Source: Microbulbifer guangxiensis (GTDB taxonomy: Bacteria; Pseudomonadota; Gammaproteobacteria; Pseudomonadales; Cellvibrionaceae). Taken from it: a DNA stretch of 64,000 nt. The translations under genes were made by a program, and so were the position numbers. The stretch's first letter is position 1, and each line of letters begins with the position of its first letter. The notes under the pieces are model-generated. The model searched no databases. It was not told where the DNA came from and worked only from the letters and a program-made list of their open reading frames with translations. The stretch is taken from contig NZ_JAJSAQ010000005.1 in the NCBI RefSeq assembly GCF_021729075.1, positions 62,001-126,000 of the forward strand. Direction: 5' to 3'. Positions 41,955 through 50,767 of this stretch are shown in pieces.

Positions 41955-44216
41955 CTAGGCTTTCTCCTCAGTGGATTCGCTCGCCTCAGCCAGCTCCACA
42001 CTGGGCACCTGCCGCTCTTCTTTCCGACCCGGCTCTCGCCCGTAGTCGTAGCCGTAGTATTCCTCGGAGTAAACAGCGCTCTTGGTGGTATCAACATGGT
42101 TCAGCACCACACCGGCCACCGCTGCACCGCTCTGTTGCAAGCGCGTCAGGCCCTTGATCACCACCCGCTTGTTGACGTCGTCGTGCTTGACTACGAAGAG
42201 CACTGAATTGGCGGAACGGGCGATGATGAGGGCATCGCTCACCGCCTGCACCGGCGGTGTGTCAATGATCACGCGGTCGTAGCTGCGGGCGAGTACCTTG
42301 ATCATTTCATCGAAGCGTGGGGAGACCAGCAACTTCTGCGGGTCATCGCACAGGCGCCCGGCAGGGATGACATCAATGCCGCCGTGCTCATCATGATGAA
42401 TGCAGTCATCGATGGGGGCTGTGCCCTCGATCATGTCGGTAAGGCCGGGTTTTTCCCGGTCAACTCCGAAGTCGATACCGACCACCGGCTTGCGCAGATC
42501 CGCATCCACCAGCAGGACTTTTTCCACCTGGCCGAGGGCGAAGGCAAGGTTTTCTGCCACCGTGGTTTTTCCCTCACCCGGGACTGAAGAGGTCACTGCG
42601 AGCACCTGGCCCTGGGCTTCCTTGCCCTCCTTGACACCGAAATGGGACAGCACAATGCCGGTGCGCAGCGTGCGCACTGACTCGGCAAACGTATACTGGT
42701 CCGAATCGAAGAAGGCGCGCAGGTCGAGCCGCTGGCCACTGACTTTCTGCACATCCGGCAACAGGCCCATCAACCGCTGGTGCAGATAAACCTCCACGTC
42801 TTCCGGATTGCGTACACCGACGCGCAGGAAATCCAGCACGAAAGCCAGGCCAACCGACAACATCAGGGCAAGAGCCAGCACCGCAGAGAGGATCACCCGC
42901 TTGTTGGGTTCAGAGGGCTGGGTAGGGGCTATGGCGGGGTCTGCCAGGCGTGCCGGCGCGATATCAAAGCCGGAAGCCTCGCGGGTCTCGTTCACGCGGG
43001 TGAGGAAAGTATTGAACAGCTGGCGGTTGATCTGCGCCTGCTGTTGCAACTCGCCATGGCGCACAGCCTTGCGGGAAACCTGCTGATAATTTTCCTTGGC
43101 CCGCGCCACCTCCTGCTCCTGGGCGCGGACTCGCGCCTGGGCGGTCTGGTAGCGACTGTCGATGGCATCGGCCAGATTGCGCACTTCACTGCGCAGCTGG
43201 TCGCGTACCATGGTCAGCTCATTGTTGGCCGCGATCATCATCGGGTGCTTGGGACCGTAGCGCCGCGACAGTTCTGCCACATTACGGCTGGCCTGTGCCT
43301 CGTTGCGCTTGATCTCCTGGATCATCGGGTTGTTCAGCACCTCAGGCAGGTTGGCCAGGGCGAGTTCATTGCCCTCCAGCGCCTGCACCTGTTCATGAAT
43401 GCTGCCGACCTGGCGCAGTTCACGGCGCATTTCCTGCAGCTGTGTGGTGGCCTCATTGAGATCCTGCTCGGCGAGACTCAGCACCCCGCTCATGTCCACC
43501 AGGTCTTCCTGTTCACGAAATGCCAGCAACTCGGCTTCGGACTGTTCCAGCTTCACCCGCAGTGTATCCAGCCGCTCGTTGAGCCAGGAGCTGGCCCGGT
43601 TGGTGAACTGTGCCCGTGCCTCGGACTGACTGGCAATATATTCCGCCCCGATCGCATTGGCGACATCGGCCGCCAGTTCGGGTGAGCGCGCGGTGAAGGT
43701 GATATCTACCAGGTGGGTATTACGCTTCGCCGAGACACTCAGGCGCTTCAGGAATGCGGAGGTCACCTGCTCCATACGGCTGCGGGCGACGCTATCAGCG
43801 CTCTGATTATTGCCGACAAAGGGCAACCAGCCCAGGAGACCGCCACTTGCCTCCCGCAGCGTCGGGTCGAACTCCTCGTGGTTGAGCAAATCCAGCTTGC
43901 GGATCACCCGCTCCGCCAGATCCCGTGACTGCAGCAGTTCGGTCTGTGTGAGGATATATTCTCGCCGCTGGGTGCCCATATCGTAGAGCTCCTCCACCGA
44001 CACCAGGTTGCCCTGGTCCAGCTCGAACATCAGCGTCGCGGTCGCCTGGTAGCGGGAGGGCATACCTGCCACCACCAGAAAGGCGACAGCCGTGATCGCC
44101 GCAGTGAGTCCCGCGATCATCCATTTACGGGACAGTATTGCCTGCCAGTAACGGCGCAAATCCGGCCCACTCTCGTCTACCAGATCCTCACCTTCGAATG
44201 GGTTTTTCTTGTTCAT
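41955..44216 (-). CDS. Polysaccharide co-polymerase with tyrosine autokinase (Wzc-type)
   Basis: 753 residues from the ATG at 44216 (GAGGG 7 bases upstream; overlapping TTG upstream is less likely). Two membrane segments (about 32-50, 450-470) flank a long periplasmic coiled-coil-rich region (the RAQEQEVARAKENYQ stretch). The cytoplasmic kinase has Walker A SVPGEGKTT, Walker A' LLVDADLRKP, and Walker B RVIIDTPPV. The tail AVYSEEYYGYDYGRE carries a tyrosine cluster, the autophosphorylation site. It controls chain length and export together with the OPX protein (overlap region 44227) and the CpsB phosphatase next door. Confidence 0.95.
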   Translation of the reverse strand: MNKKNPFEGEDLVDESGPDLRRYWQAILSRKWMIAGLTAAITAVAFLVVAGMPSRYQATATLMFELDQGNLVSVEELYDMGTQRREYILTQTELLQSRDLAERVIRKLDLLNHEEFDPTLREASGGLLGWLPFVGNNQSADSVARSRMEQVTSAFLKRLSVSAKRNTHLVDITFTARSPELAADVANAIGAEYIASQSEARAQFTNRASSWLNERLDTLRVKLEQSEAELLAFREQEDLVDMSGVLSLAEQDLNEATTQLQEMRRELRQVGSIHEQVQALEGNELALANLPEVLNNPMIQEIKRNEAQASRNVAELSRRYGPKHPMMIAANNELTMVRDQLRSEVRNLADAIDSRYQTAQARVRAQEQEVARAKENYQQVSRKAVRHGELQQQAQINRQLFNTFLTRVNETREASGFDIAPARLADPAIAPTQPSEPNKRVILSAVLALALMLSVGLAFVLDFLRVGVRNPEDVEVYLHQRLMGLLPDVQKVSGQRLDLRAFFDSDQYTFAESVRTLRTGIVLSHFGVKEGKEAQGQVLAVTSSVPGEGKTTVAENLAFALGQVEKVLLVDADLRKPVVGIDFGVDREKPGLTDMIEGTAPIDDCIHHDEHGGIDVIPAGRLCDDPQKLLVSPRFDEMIKVLARSYDRVIIDTPPVQAVSDALIIARSANSVLFVVKHDDVNKRVVIKGLTRLQQSGAAVAGVVLNHVDTTKSAVYSEEYYGYDYGREPGRKEERQVPSVELAEASESTEEKA

Positions 44217-44226
44217 CCTTGCGCCC

Positions 44227-44802
44227 TCAGAAAATTCCTTGTTCAACAGTCACGATGTCGCCGGGGAGCAGTCGCGTATCCAGCTCTGCCTTGAATTTAC
44301 GTTTTTTCTCACCGAGACCCCGCTCAACGGTGATCTTTCCTTCCGAGGCGCGGGGCGTGAATCCACTCGCCATGGCCACAGCCTTGTTGATGGTGAGTCC
44401 CGGATGGAACGTATAACTTCCCGGGGTGGTCACCTCGCCGTTGATAAAGAAGGGCCGGTATTCGACCACGGTGACCTCGACACTGGGGTTGATCAGGTAA
44501 TCCCCCTTGAGGCCGGCCACAATTTTCCGCTCCAGCTCGGAAGTGTTGAGTCCACTGACACCGATCTCGCCGATAAACGGGTAGTTGATGACTCCGCTGT
44601 CGCCGAGATACATCTCCATGGTGAGATCTTCTTCACCGAACACGCGGATGGCGATGCGATCCCCCGAGTCCAGCTGATAGTTGGCAATTTCCAGTGGTGC
44701 CTTTGCTTTGCTGTCAGCCAGTGAAGGCAGAGGGGCCAGGGTCAATGCCGCCGCAATGAGCAGGAGGCGGGGGGTGGGTAGCTGCAACTTAGATTCCTTC
44801 AT
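44227..44802 (-). CDS. Polysaccharide export outer-membrane protein (OPX/Wza-like, short form)
   Basis: 191 residues from the ATG at 44802. A signal peptide (LLLIAAALTLAPLPSLA) is followed by the polysaccharide export domain (NYQLDSGDRIAIRVFGEED, about 45-63) and a SLBB domain (FFINGEVTTPGSYTF, about 123-137). There is no lipobox cysteine, so unlike Wza it is not acylated. It is about half the length of Wza and lacks the C-terminal membrane helix, the common short OPX type. The channel through the outer membrane is then probably the beta-barrel encoded by the next gene upstream (44837-46042). Confidence 0.93.
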   Translation of the reverse strand: MKESKLQLPTPRLLLIAAALTLAPLPSLADSKAKAPLEIANYQLDSGDRIAIRVFGEEDLTMEMYLGDSGVINYPFIGEIGVSGLNTSELERKIVAGLKGDYLINPSVEVTVVEYRPFFINGEVTTPGSYTFHPGLTINKAVAMASGFTPRASEGKITVERGLGEKKRKFKAELDTRLLPGDIVTVEQGIF

Positions 44803-44836
44803 CGGGGTAACACTCCAATAGGTAGTACGCGGCCTA

Positions 44837-46042
44837 CTACAGGGAAGCCTCAAATCCAATAAATGCCTGATTGCGGTCATAGGCGAACACCGGCTGGGTG
44901 GCATCCTGGTTCAGTGCGGAAACACCGGCACGCAATGTCAGCCACTCGAGAAAGCGGTAATCCACCGAGCCGAATGTGCGGCGGATATTTTCGGTCAGGT
45001 CCGTGCCCTCGAAGTCCGCATCGGTATAGCGGAAAGACAGCTGGGTGGAGATTGTCTCCGTCCACTCGTGCCGCCATGCGACCGATGCGCTGCGGGCATC
45101 GATGAGCCGGGCCAGGCCGCGGGATTCCAGCGCCACGCGGTCACTGGTCAACGTCAACTCGGTAATCTCCAGCGGGCGCCAGGCAGCCAGGAATTCCCAG
45201 CGCGGGCGCGTGAAATCGTCCTCGGCGGGATCATCAAACATACGGGTGCCGAGGCCGGCCAGCAGGCTGAGGGTGAGCACTGGCGTCTCCCGCTCGGCAC
45301 CGACCAGATAATTGACTTCGCGGCTGTCGAGAATTGGCAACCCCGGCAGACGGCGGTAGTCGATATCGCGGGCATCCAGTCTCGCCAGCAGGTTTGTCTC
45401 CCCGGCAATATTGAAACGGAACAAGCCCGACCCGTAGGCACCGCGGCGATCCTGGGCGCGCAGCTCTTCGATGTAGTTGCGATCATTGTGGCCGATGGTA
45501 AATTCCAGCCGGCCACGGGCACCATCTGCACCAAAGCGGTAAGTGGTGCTGAAGTCCTTCTCTATATAGCGATCCCGCTCGAAGATCAGGCTCTCCAGGT
45601 CTGGTGCAACACGATCATTGAATTCCTGCTGGATATCCCGGAACACCAGGTTAACCTCGACGCCATGGCGCGGATGCAGATCCCAGTTGGCACCTGCCAG
45701 CAGCTCCTGGTCTGTATAGGAGTCGCGATCTGCGTTCAGGTAATCGCCGTGGGACAGGCTGTATTGGAGGCTGTACTGGGAGATGCCGGTATCTGCCTCG
45801 AGCAGCAGACGCGGTGTAGCGACCATCAACCAGCTTTCCACCTCGTTGAATGGCGCATTGTCGATATTGTCGTCGTAACGCAAGTCGACGCCGACGGAAG
45901 GCGTGAAGGTAACGCCGGCCGGCAGGGCGATCGGCTCGGCACTGACGAATGGTGATATCGCCAGCCCGGCCGTCAGGGCAAACAGCAGAGGCAAAGAATT
46001 TACTGGTCGTTTGACCGGAGACGAAACAATCAGACTACCCAT
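44837..46042 (-). CDS. Outer-membrane beta-barrel protein of the EPS export apparatus
   Basis: 401 residues with a signal peptide (SLPLLFALTAGLAISPFVSA). The mature part is a series of alternating amphipathic strands beginning FTPSVGVDLRYDDNIDNAP, the characteristic opening of the outer membrane beta-barrel family found next to short OPX proteins, and ends in the aromatic-rich FIGFEASL. It probably provides the exit pore for the exopolysaccharide. The gene lies 34 bases upstream of the OPX gene and 127 bases downstream of the initiating transferase, all on the minus strand. Confidence 0.85.
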   Translation of the reverse strand: MGSLIVSSPVKRPVNSLPLLFALTAGLAISPFVSAEPIALPAGVTFTPSVGVDLRYDDNIDNAPFNEVESWLMVATPRLLLEADTGISQYSLQYSLSHGDYLNADRDSYTDQELLAGANWDLHPRHGVEVNLVFRDIQQEFNDRVAPDLESLIFERDRYIEKDFSTTYRFGADGARGRLEFTIGHNDRNYIEELRAQDRRGAYGSGLFRFNIAGETNLLARLDARDIDYRRLPGLPILDSREVNYLVGAERETPVLTLSLLAGLGTRMFDDPAEDDFTRPRWEFLAAWRPLEITELTLTSDRVALESRGLARLIDARSASVAWRHEWTETISTQLSFRYTDADFEGTDLTENIRRTFGSVDYRFLEWLTLRAGVSALNQDATQPVFAYDRNQAFIGFEASL

Positions 46043-46169
46043 GACCGAGTACCGAATTTCTCGACGGACTTAAACATCCGTACCATTTTTCTGGGAGCCC
46101 TAAGTCTAGGTGGCCACTGAATTCCTGCTGTTGGATTTAGTGAAAAATTTGCATTTTTTGGCGGCTAAC

Positions 46170-47585
46170 TCAGTAGGCATTCTTCGAGGTAAAGCCTTTG
46201 AAGACGGTCATCAGAACGATGTAGCAATCGAAGAACAGGGACCAGCGGCGGATATAGTCCAGATCATATTCGACTCGCTTGCTCATTTTTTCCAGGGTAT
46301 CGGTTTCCCCGCGCCAGCCATTCACCTGCGCCCAACCGGTGATACCCGGCTTCACCTTGTGCCTCAGCATGTATCCGCTGACGAGGCTGCGGTATTGCTC
46401 ATTGTGGGCAACTGCATGGGGCCGCGGGCCCACGATGGACATTTCACCCCGCAGGACATTGATGAATTGCGGCAGTTCGTCGAGGGAGGTGCGGCGCAGG
46501 AAACTGCCGAAGCGAGTCACCCGTGGATCATTGCGCGTGGCCTGAACCACACTGTCGCCGTTTTCCTGGGTGGTCATGGAGCGGAATTTCCATACTTCGA
46601 TGGTATTGCCGCAATATCCGTAGCGCCGCTGGCGGAAAATCACCGGGCCCTTCGAGGAGAGTTTTACGCCGATGGCAATCAGCAGCATCAACGGTGACAG
46701 CAATGTCAGTGCAATGGAGGCGATCACTACATCCTCCAGCCGCTTGAGCCAGCCATTGATGCCCTGGATCGGCGTGTCATAGATACTCAGAACTGCGCTG
46801 CTACCGATGCGGTGCCAGCGGGACTGCAGCAGATTGGCCCCGAAAATATCCGGTAACAGGTGGACCGTGGCCGTGGTGTCACCAAAGGCCGCCAGCAATT
46901 CACCGATGCGTTTGGCTTCGCTGATGGGCAGGGCAATATAGACCAGGTCCAGCTCGCCGGAGTGGGCGGCGGCCAGGGCGTCTTCCAGTTCACCCGCGGG
47001 ACCGGTCATCAAGCTCGCAGCGCCGGCGAGGGATGTCTCCGCTGACTCGATACCGGGGATCCGGTAAAAGCCCTGCAGGCGGATACCGAGCTCCGGGTGC
47101 TGCTGCAGGTCGCGGGCCAGCTGCAGGCCCGTGGGGCTGATACCGAGAATGGCTGCCGAACGGGTATTGCGGTCGTGCACCCGCAGGAACTGCAGTAGCC
47201 GTCGCAGGGCAAAGCGCCAGCTGCCCAGGATCACCAGTGTCAGCAGGAACCAGGAACCCACGACCAACCGTGAGAATTCATGGCCCAGCCTGGAAAAGTA
47301 TCCCACCAATAACAACAGCAGGCAGACCGATATCCAGGCAATCGCCATGGTGGTGAGCATCGTGCGGAAACTGTCAGTCCGCCACGACCGGTACAGTTCC
47401 ACCGGCTCCGCCATGACGACGAATGCCATTACAGCCAGCAGGCCCGCTGCCACCCAGTCGCCGGTGATCGGCTCCCCTGCCACTGCGAGGCAACTGCCCA
47501 GTACTGCGAGAATCAAGAGCCCGTCAATCAGACGGTAAATCGCGGCCAGATCGCTCTGGTGCGCACGTATCCATCCCTGTTGCAA
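46170..47585 (-). CDS. Undecaprenyl-phosphate sugar-1-phosphate transferase (WcaJ-type initiating enzyme)
   Basis: 471 residues. Four N-terminal membrane segments and a Rossmann-like CoA_binding_3 region precede the phosphoglycosyl-transferase domain: the reentrant helix ([20 protein letters not shown]), then [43 protein letters not shown] and [13 protein letters not shown], with the catalytic DE of LDELPQF. It loads the first sugar phosphate, usually glucose or galactose, on undecaprenyl phosphate at the inner membrane. It heads the minus-strand export operon. Confidence 0.94.
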   Translation of the reverse strand: MQQGWIRAHQSDLAAIYRLIDGLLILAVLGSCLAVAGEPITGDWVAAGLLAVMAFVVMAEPVELYRSWRTDSFRTMLTTMAIAWISVCLLLLLVGYFSRLGHEFSRLVVGSWFLLTLVILGSWRFALRRLLQFLRVHDRNTRSAAILGISPTGLQLARDLQQHPELGIRLQGFYRIPGIESAETSLAGAASLMTGPAGELEDALAAAHSGELDLVYIALPISEAKRIGELLAAFGDTTATVHLLPDIFGANLLQSRWHRIGSSAVLSIYDTPIQGINGWLKRLEDVVIASIALTLLSPLMLLIAIGVKLSSKGPVIFRQRRYGYCGNTIEVWKFRSMTTQENGDSVVQATRNDPRVTRFGSFLRRTSLDELPQFINVLRGEMSIVGPRPHAVAHNEQYRSLVSGYMLRHKVKPGITGWAQVNGWRGETDTLEKMSKRVEYDLDYIRRWSLFFDCYIVLMTVFKGFTSKNAY

Positions 47586-47707
47586 CGCCCTGACCTCCCT
47601 GGGCTACATCCTACCTCTACTGCTGATGCATCAGAGTCGCCCGCGCTCAAAGAACAATCAGGCTGCACATCTTTTGCGCAGAGAGAATGGCACAGGGACC
47701 GGGGATC

Positions 47708-48076
47708 TCAAGTTCTTTTTGTTAACTCTGTCACATTTCTATTCCGGTTCTTTGCCCGTGACAGGAGGCTCCACAGAAGCAGCAAGAAGCAGGCAAACAA
47801 GACTCCCGCAGCGCCCGCAATAAAGTCGTGAAAGGAAGGTGTACGACGCGGCAGCCATAGCGCCTGCGCCCACTCGATCAGCGCTGCAAAGAGCACCAGT
47901 AAAAAAATGATGAGAAACACCCTGACAGATGTACGCCGCCTGAGCACGACAAACGAGAGGAAAGCCAGGACAAAAAAAGCGGCAAAGTGTAATAGCAGGT
48001 CAAAGTGCGGAAATAACATCGGCAGTGGTCGGCCGCGAAGGGCATAACCGACACTGACGGCAAAGGCCAGCAACAA
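47708..48076 (-). CDS. VanZ-family small membrane protein
   Basis: 122 residues as drawn, from a TTG at 48076. Four membrane segments; the VanZ signature is FDLLLHFAAFFVLAFLSF (about 25-42) and IEWAQALWLPRRTPSFHDFI (about 68-87) with its conserved Glu and Asp. The start is uncertain: there is no ATG or GTG upstream, and the frame is open for about 40 further codons, which would add the hydrophobic RLWFWRLLLLL stretch to the first helix. VanZ-like proteins are common in EPS loci but their role there is unknown. It is 122 bases upstream of the initiating transferase. Confidence 0.75.
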   Translation of the reverse strand: MLLAFAVSVGYALRGRPLPMLFPHFDLLLHFAAFFVLAFLSFVVLRRRTSVRVFLIIFLLVLFAALIEWAQALWLPRRTPSFHDFIAGAAGVLFACFLLLLWSLLSRAKNRNRNVTELTKRT

Positions 48077-48299
48077 TAGCAGGCGCCAGAACCACAGTCG
48101 TTGAAGCTGAATGGAACACCCCCGTAAACCAGGACAGCACTCGGCGGGATATCCCCCGTATTCCTCAGTGTAGTTCCACTATTGCGGTCTATCCTTGCTC
48201 CCAGTCCCTGTTTCCGGCGCAGCCGTTCTGGCACCGGTCACCCTTTTCAGCATTGCAAAACCCGGCCCGGTTGCCCGGCGCCATTCTGCGGAGGTTCCC

Positions 48300-49085
48300 A
48301 TGGATAGCCCTGCATTGCTGCGTCCGCGCGCAGCGTCGAACCTGCCGGTGCAGCCGGCGACGGTGGTTGAGGATGCGCTGAACCGCCCTGTGCGGCTGTT
48401 CTGCTTTCATCTTGACGACGACTCCGACATCAGCCTGACCGAGGCGCGGCGCTATCTGGACCGGGATGAACGTCAGCGGGCACGGGCTTTTGTCAGCAAC
48501 CGGGATGGAGAACGCTTCATAAGGGCCCATGGTTGCCTGCGCCGGATATTGGCATTGCAACTGAACCGCGAACCCGCGGCACTGGAATTCCGCTTGGGTC
48601 CTTACGGCCGACCTTACCTACCCGGCAGTGGTCTTTCCTTTAATATGTCCCATTCCGAGGGGTATGCCGTCTGTGCCCTGTCGCGATCTCGCTCAGTGGG
48701 CATCGACCTGGAAATCCACCAGCCCGCATTCTGCTTTGGCCCACTGCTTTCGATGGTGTTCACAGAGACAGAGCGGAACCACCTGAATGAAAAGTCCGGG
48801 GCGGAGCGGCGCAAACTGTTCTACGAATTCTGGACAGCAAAAGAGGCCCTGATGAAGCTGACCGGACTCGGGCTCAACCTGGCACCGGACACCATCGAGT
48901 TACTGTTAGCGGGTGACCGGCCATGTGGTTTCACCCGCCCGCTGATCGACGGGATGACGCTCCAGCACATCGACTGCGCGCCGTTCGCCGATACAACCCT
49001 GAGCTGTTATCTCGTGACTGCGCCGAGGCAACGGAACCGGAATATTGTCGGCATCACTGCAGGTAGTAATCAAGCGCCCCAATAA
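48300..49085 (+). CDS. 4'-phosphopantetheinyl transferase, Sfp type
   Basis: 261 residues from the ATG at 48300, with GGAGG 5 bases upstream. The family motifs are present: GPYGRPYL (about 100), FNMSHSEGYAVCA (about 116), SVGIDLEIHQ (about 133-142, magnesium-binding Asp and Glu) and FWTAKEALMKLTGLG (about 180-194). These enzymes attach the phosphopantetheine arm to the serine of carrier proteins of NRPS or polyketide synthases. The NRPS at the right end of the window needs such activation, so this gene ties the NRPS to the EPS locus. It is convergent with the asparagine-synthetase-like gene. Confidence 0.93.
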   Translation: MDSPALLRPRAASNLPVQPATVVEDALNRPVRLFCFHLDDDSDISLTEARRYLDRDERQRARAFVSNRDGERFIRAHGCLRRILALQLNREPAALEFRLGPYGRPYLPGSGLSFNMSHSEGYAVCALSRSRSVGIDLEIHQPAFCFGPLLSMVFTETERNHLNEKSGAERRKLFYEFWTAKEALMKLTGLGLNLAPDTIELLLAGDRPCGFTRPLIDGMTLQHIDCAPFADTTLSCYLVTAPRQRNRNIVGITAGSNQAPQ

Positions 49086-49110
49086 AAAACCGGGCCTTTC
49101 GATAGCAACA

Positions 49111-49132
49111 AGAAGCAATTAATTTTGCTTCT
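49111..49132. terminator. Possible bidirectional hairpin between convergent genes
   Basis: AGAAGCAA (49111-49118) pairs with TTGCTTCT (49125-49132) across a 6-base loop, between the PPTase and the asparagine-synthetase-like gene. The stem is only 8 bases and the following T-run is poor. Confidence 0.4.
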
Positions 49133-49221
49133 TCGCCTGTCGCAGCGTCGGCATCGAACCGGCAATACACTCCATTACGCCCGCAACCGTTTTGCAAAAA
49201 AAATCTGAGAGTCTGTAACGA

Positions 49222-50718
49222 TCAGGTGAGATATCGGCGCAGCGGATTCTTGTACAGACCCAGTGGCTGGATCAGGTACTTGATCCTGTCACGCATCTTG
49301 ATGGAGAGGGCAAGGCGTATTTCCTGGCGCAGAAAAAACAGCTTGCCAAGCCCCTGGGCGCGGTTGAAGGGTATTCGTCCCAGCTCAGGCCACAGATAAT
49401 CCATCAGGGCCGGAATGACCTTCTTGGCCCCGCGATACTCCTCGGGTAGTGCCAGGATTTCCCGATAGTAATCGCCGCAGTTGAAGGGACTGATCGATGG
49501 CAGGGACAGCTCGTGCCCATAGAGTGTCGGCCCCGCCCACCCTGCAGCGCGAATTTCGGTATAGGCGAGCCCGAGTACATTGGCCACACTCATACCCTCC
49601 GGCAATCCTGCCAGCCATTTCTCCGCCAGAGCCAGCGTGTAAGGGTTCCTGACGATGCCCATACGCATCAGTAACCCCGCTGAGGACAGCCTGGTTAGTC
49701 TGGCATCGTCGGTATACCAGTAGGGTGCGCGCAGAGCCTCGCCACAGGTGCCGTTGATTTCATGGCTGTGGCTGTCGTGCACGCGGGCCGTCTTGCCCAT
49801 TGAAGCCACGGTATCTTCGACACAGTAGCCCACTCGGTGCAACCATCCCGCCAATTCCTCTTTCGATGGTTCGAGAAAGGGCAACTGGCGATAGTTCAGG
49901 TCAAACCGCCTGGCAATGTCAGCAGCTATATGGCAGTCCAGGCGACAACAGTAGCGATCCAGCACAACCGTCTGAAACTGCATCTGCTGGTGCCACTCGC
50001 GACTGGCCGCCAGCACAATACGGGAATCCCGGCCACCGGTCAGCTGTGCAATACGATGGCCATCATCCACCAGCGCCTTTACATTGCTGCGGATAAGTTC
50101 GCCGATGCGGGCAATGGCCTGCCTCGGCTCGACGTCCGGGTTGCCACAGCGACCTTCCCCACCGGGCAACGGAAACACCCGCTTTGCCTGCCAGCTGTTG
50201 AGACCCAGCGTATGATTGGGTAACAGCCGCTTGACGCCCAGGTAGGGCGTCAGCCCCAGTGGAAACCACACTTCCCCCTTACCGCCAGACAGGGCCCGGC
50301 GTACTTCCGGGTCTGGTTGCTGTTCCTCTAATAAAGAGAGCATGGTGGGAGTCGAGGCAAGTATCTGCTGCCCCGGGTTGTATACCACGCCCATCATGGC
50401 GGCCGGATCCGGGCGCACCAACACTTCCTCGCCCTCGACGCTGAAGCAGACGAAACGCCCGCACAGCTCGTCAAAGACGTCCGGCGCACCGTGCTCGATG
50501 CGGTGGGCAGTGATGGAATCACCGTCGTGCAGCAGCCGTCCGCGAAAAATCACCCAGCCAATCAGCAGGCTCAGCAGCCCGCCCCGCTCATCAAAGACCT
50601 TCAGGACCGGCACATCGCGGGCCACGGAAAGCCACCAGTCCTGCAACTGACAGTGCTTCCAGCCCGACAACTGGTTCAGCGGCCGCGCGGCCAGGGCAAA
50701 TTGCTTTGGGAACTCCAT
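49222..50718 (-). CDS. Asparagine-synthetase-like protein, glutaminase site missing
   Basis: 498 residues from the ATG at 50718 (AGAGA 6 bases upstream; a second ATG two codons earlier is possible). The synthetase domain has the ATP-pyrophosphatase motif as QLTGGRDSRIVLAA (about 225-238), the variant of SGGxDS seen in family members from polysaccharide loci. The N-terminus lacks the Cys2 nucleophile of glutamine-dependent enzymes, so ammonia is not taken from glutamine there. Enzymes of this kind form amide bonds on carboxylates. In an EPS locus a uronic acid is a possible acceptor and an amino compound a possible donor. Precise function unknown. Confidence 0.82.
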   Translation of the reverse strand: MEFPKQFALAARPLNQLSGWKHCQLQDWWLSVARDVPVLKVFDERGGLLSLLIGWVIFRGRLLHDGDSITAHRIEHGAPDVFDELCGRFVCFSVEGEEVLVRPDPAAMMGVVYNPGQQILASTPTMLSLLEEQQPDPEVRRALSGGKGEVWFPLGLTPYLGVKRLLPNHTLGLNSWQAKRVFPLPGGEGRCGNPDVEPRQAIARIGELIRSNVKALVDDGHRIAQLTGGRDSRIVLAASREWHQQMQFQTVVLDRYCCRLDCHIAADIARRFDLNYRQLPFLEPSKEELAGWLHRVGYCVEDTVASMGKTARVHDSHSHEINGTCGEALRAPYWYTDDARLTRLSSAGLLMRMGIVRNPYTLALAEKWLAGLPEGMSVANVLGLAYTEIRAAGWAGPTLYGHELSLPSISPFNCGDYYREILALPEEYRGAKKVIPALMDYLWPELGRIPFNRAQGLGKLFFLRQEIRLALSIKMRDRIKYLIQPLGLYKNPLRRYLT

Positions 50719-50767
50719 GCACATTCTCTGTTTCTTCGCTCGACCCCCAAACCGCTGAGTCCTGTCC

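Noticed and set aside
49222-50718. Calling the synthetase-like protein a true AsnB
   Set aside because: No Cys2 nucleophile at the N-terminus and location inside an EPS locus.
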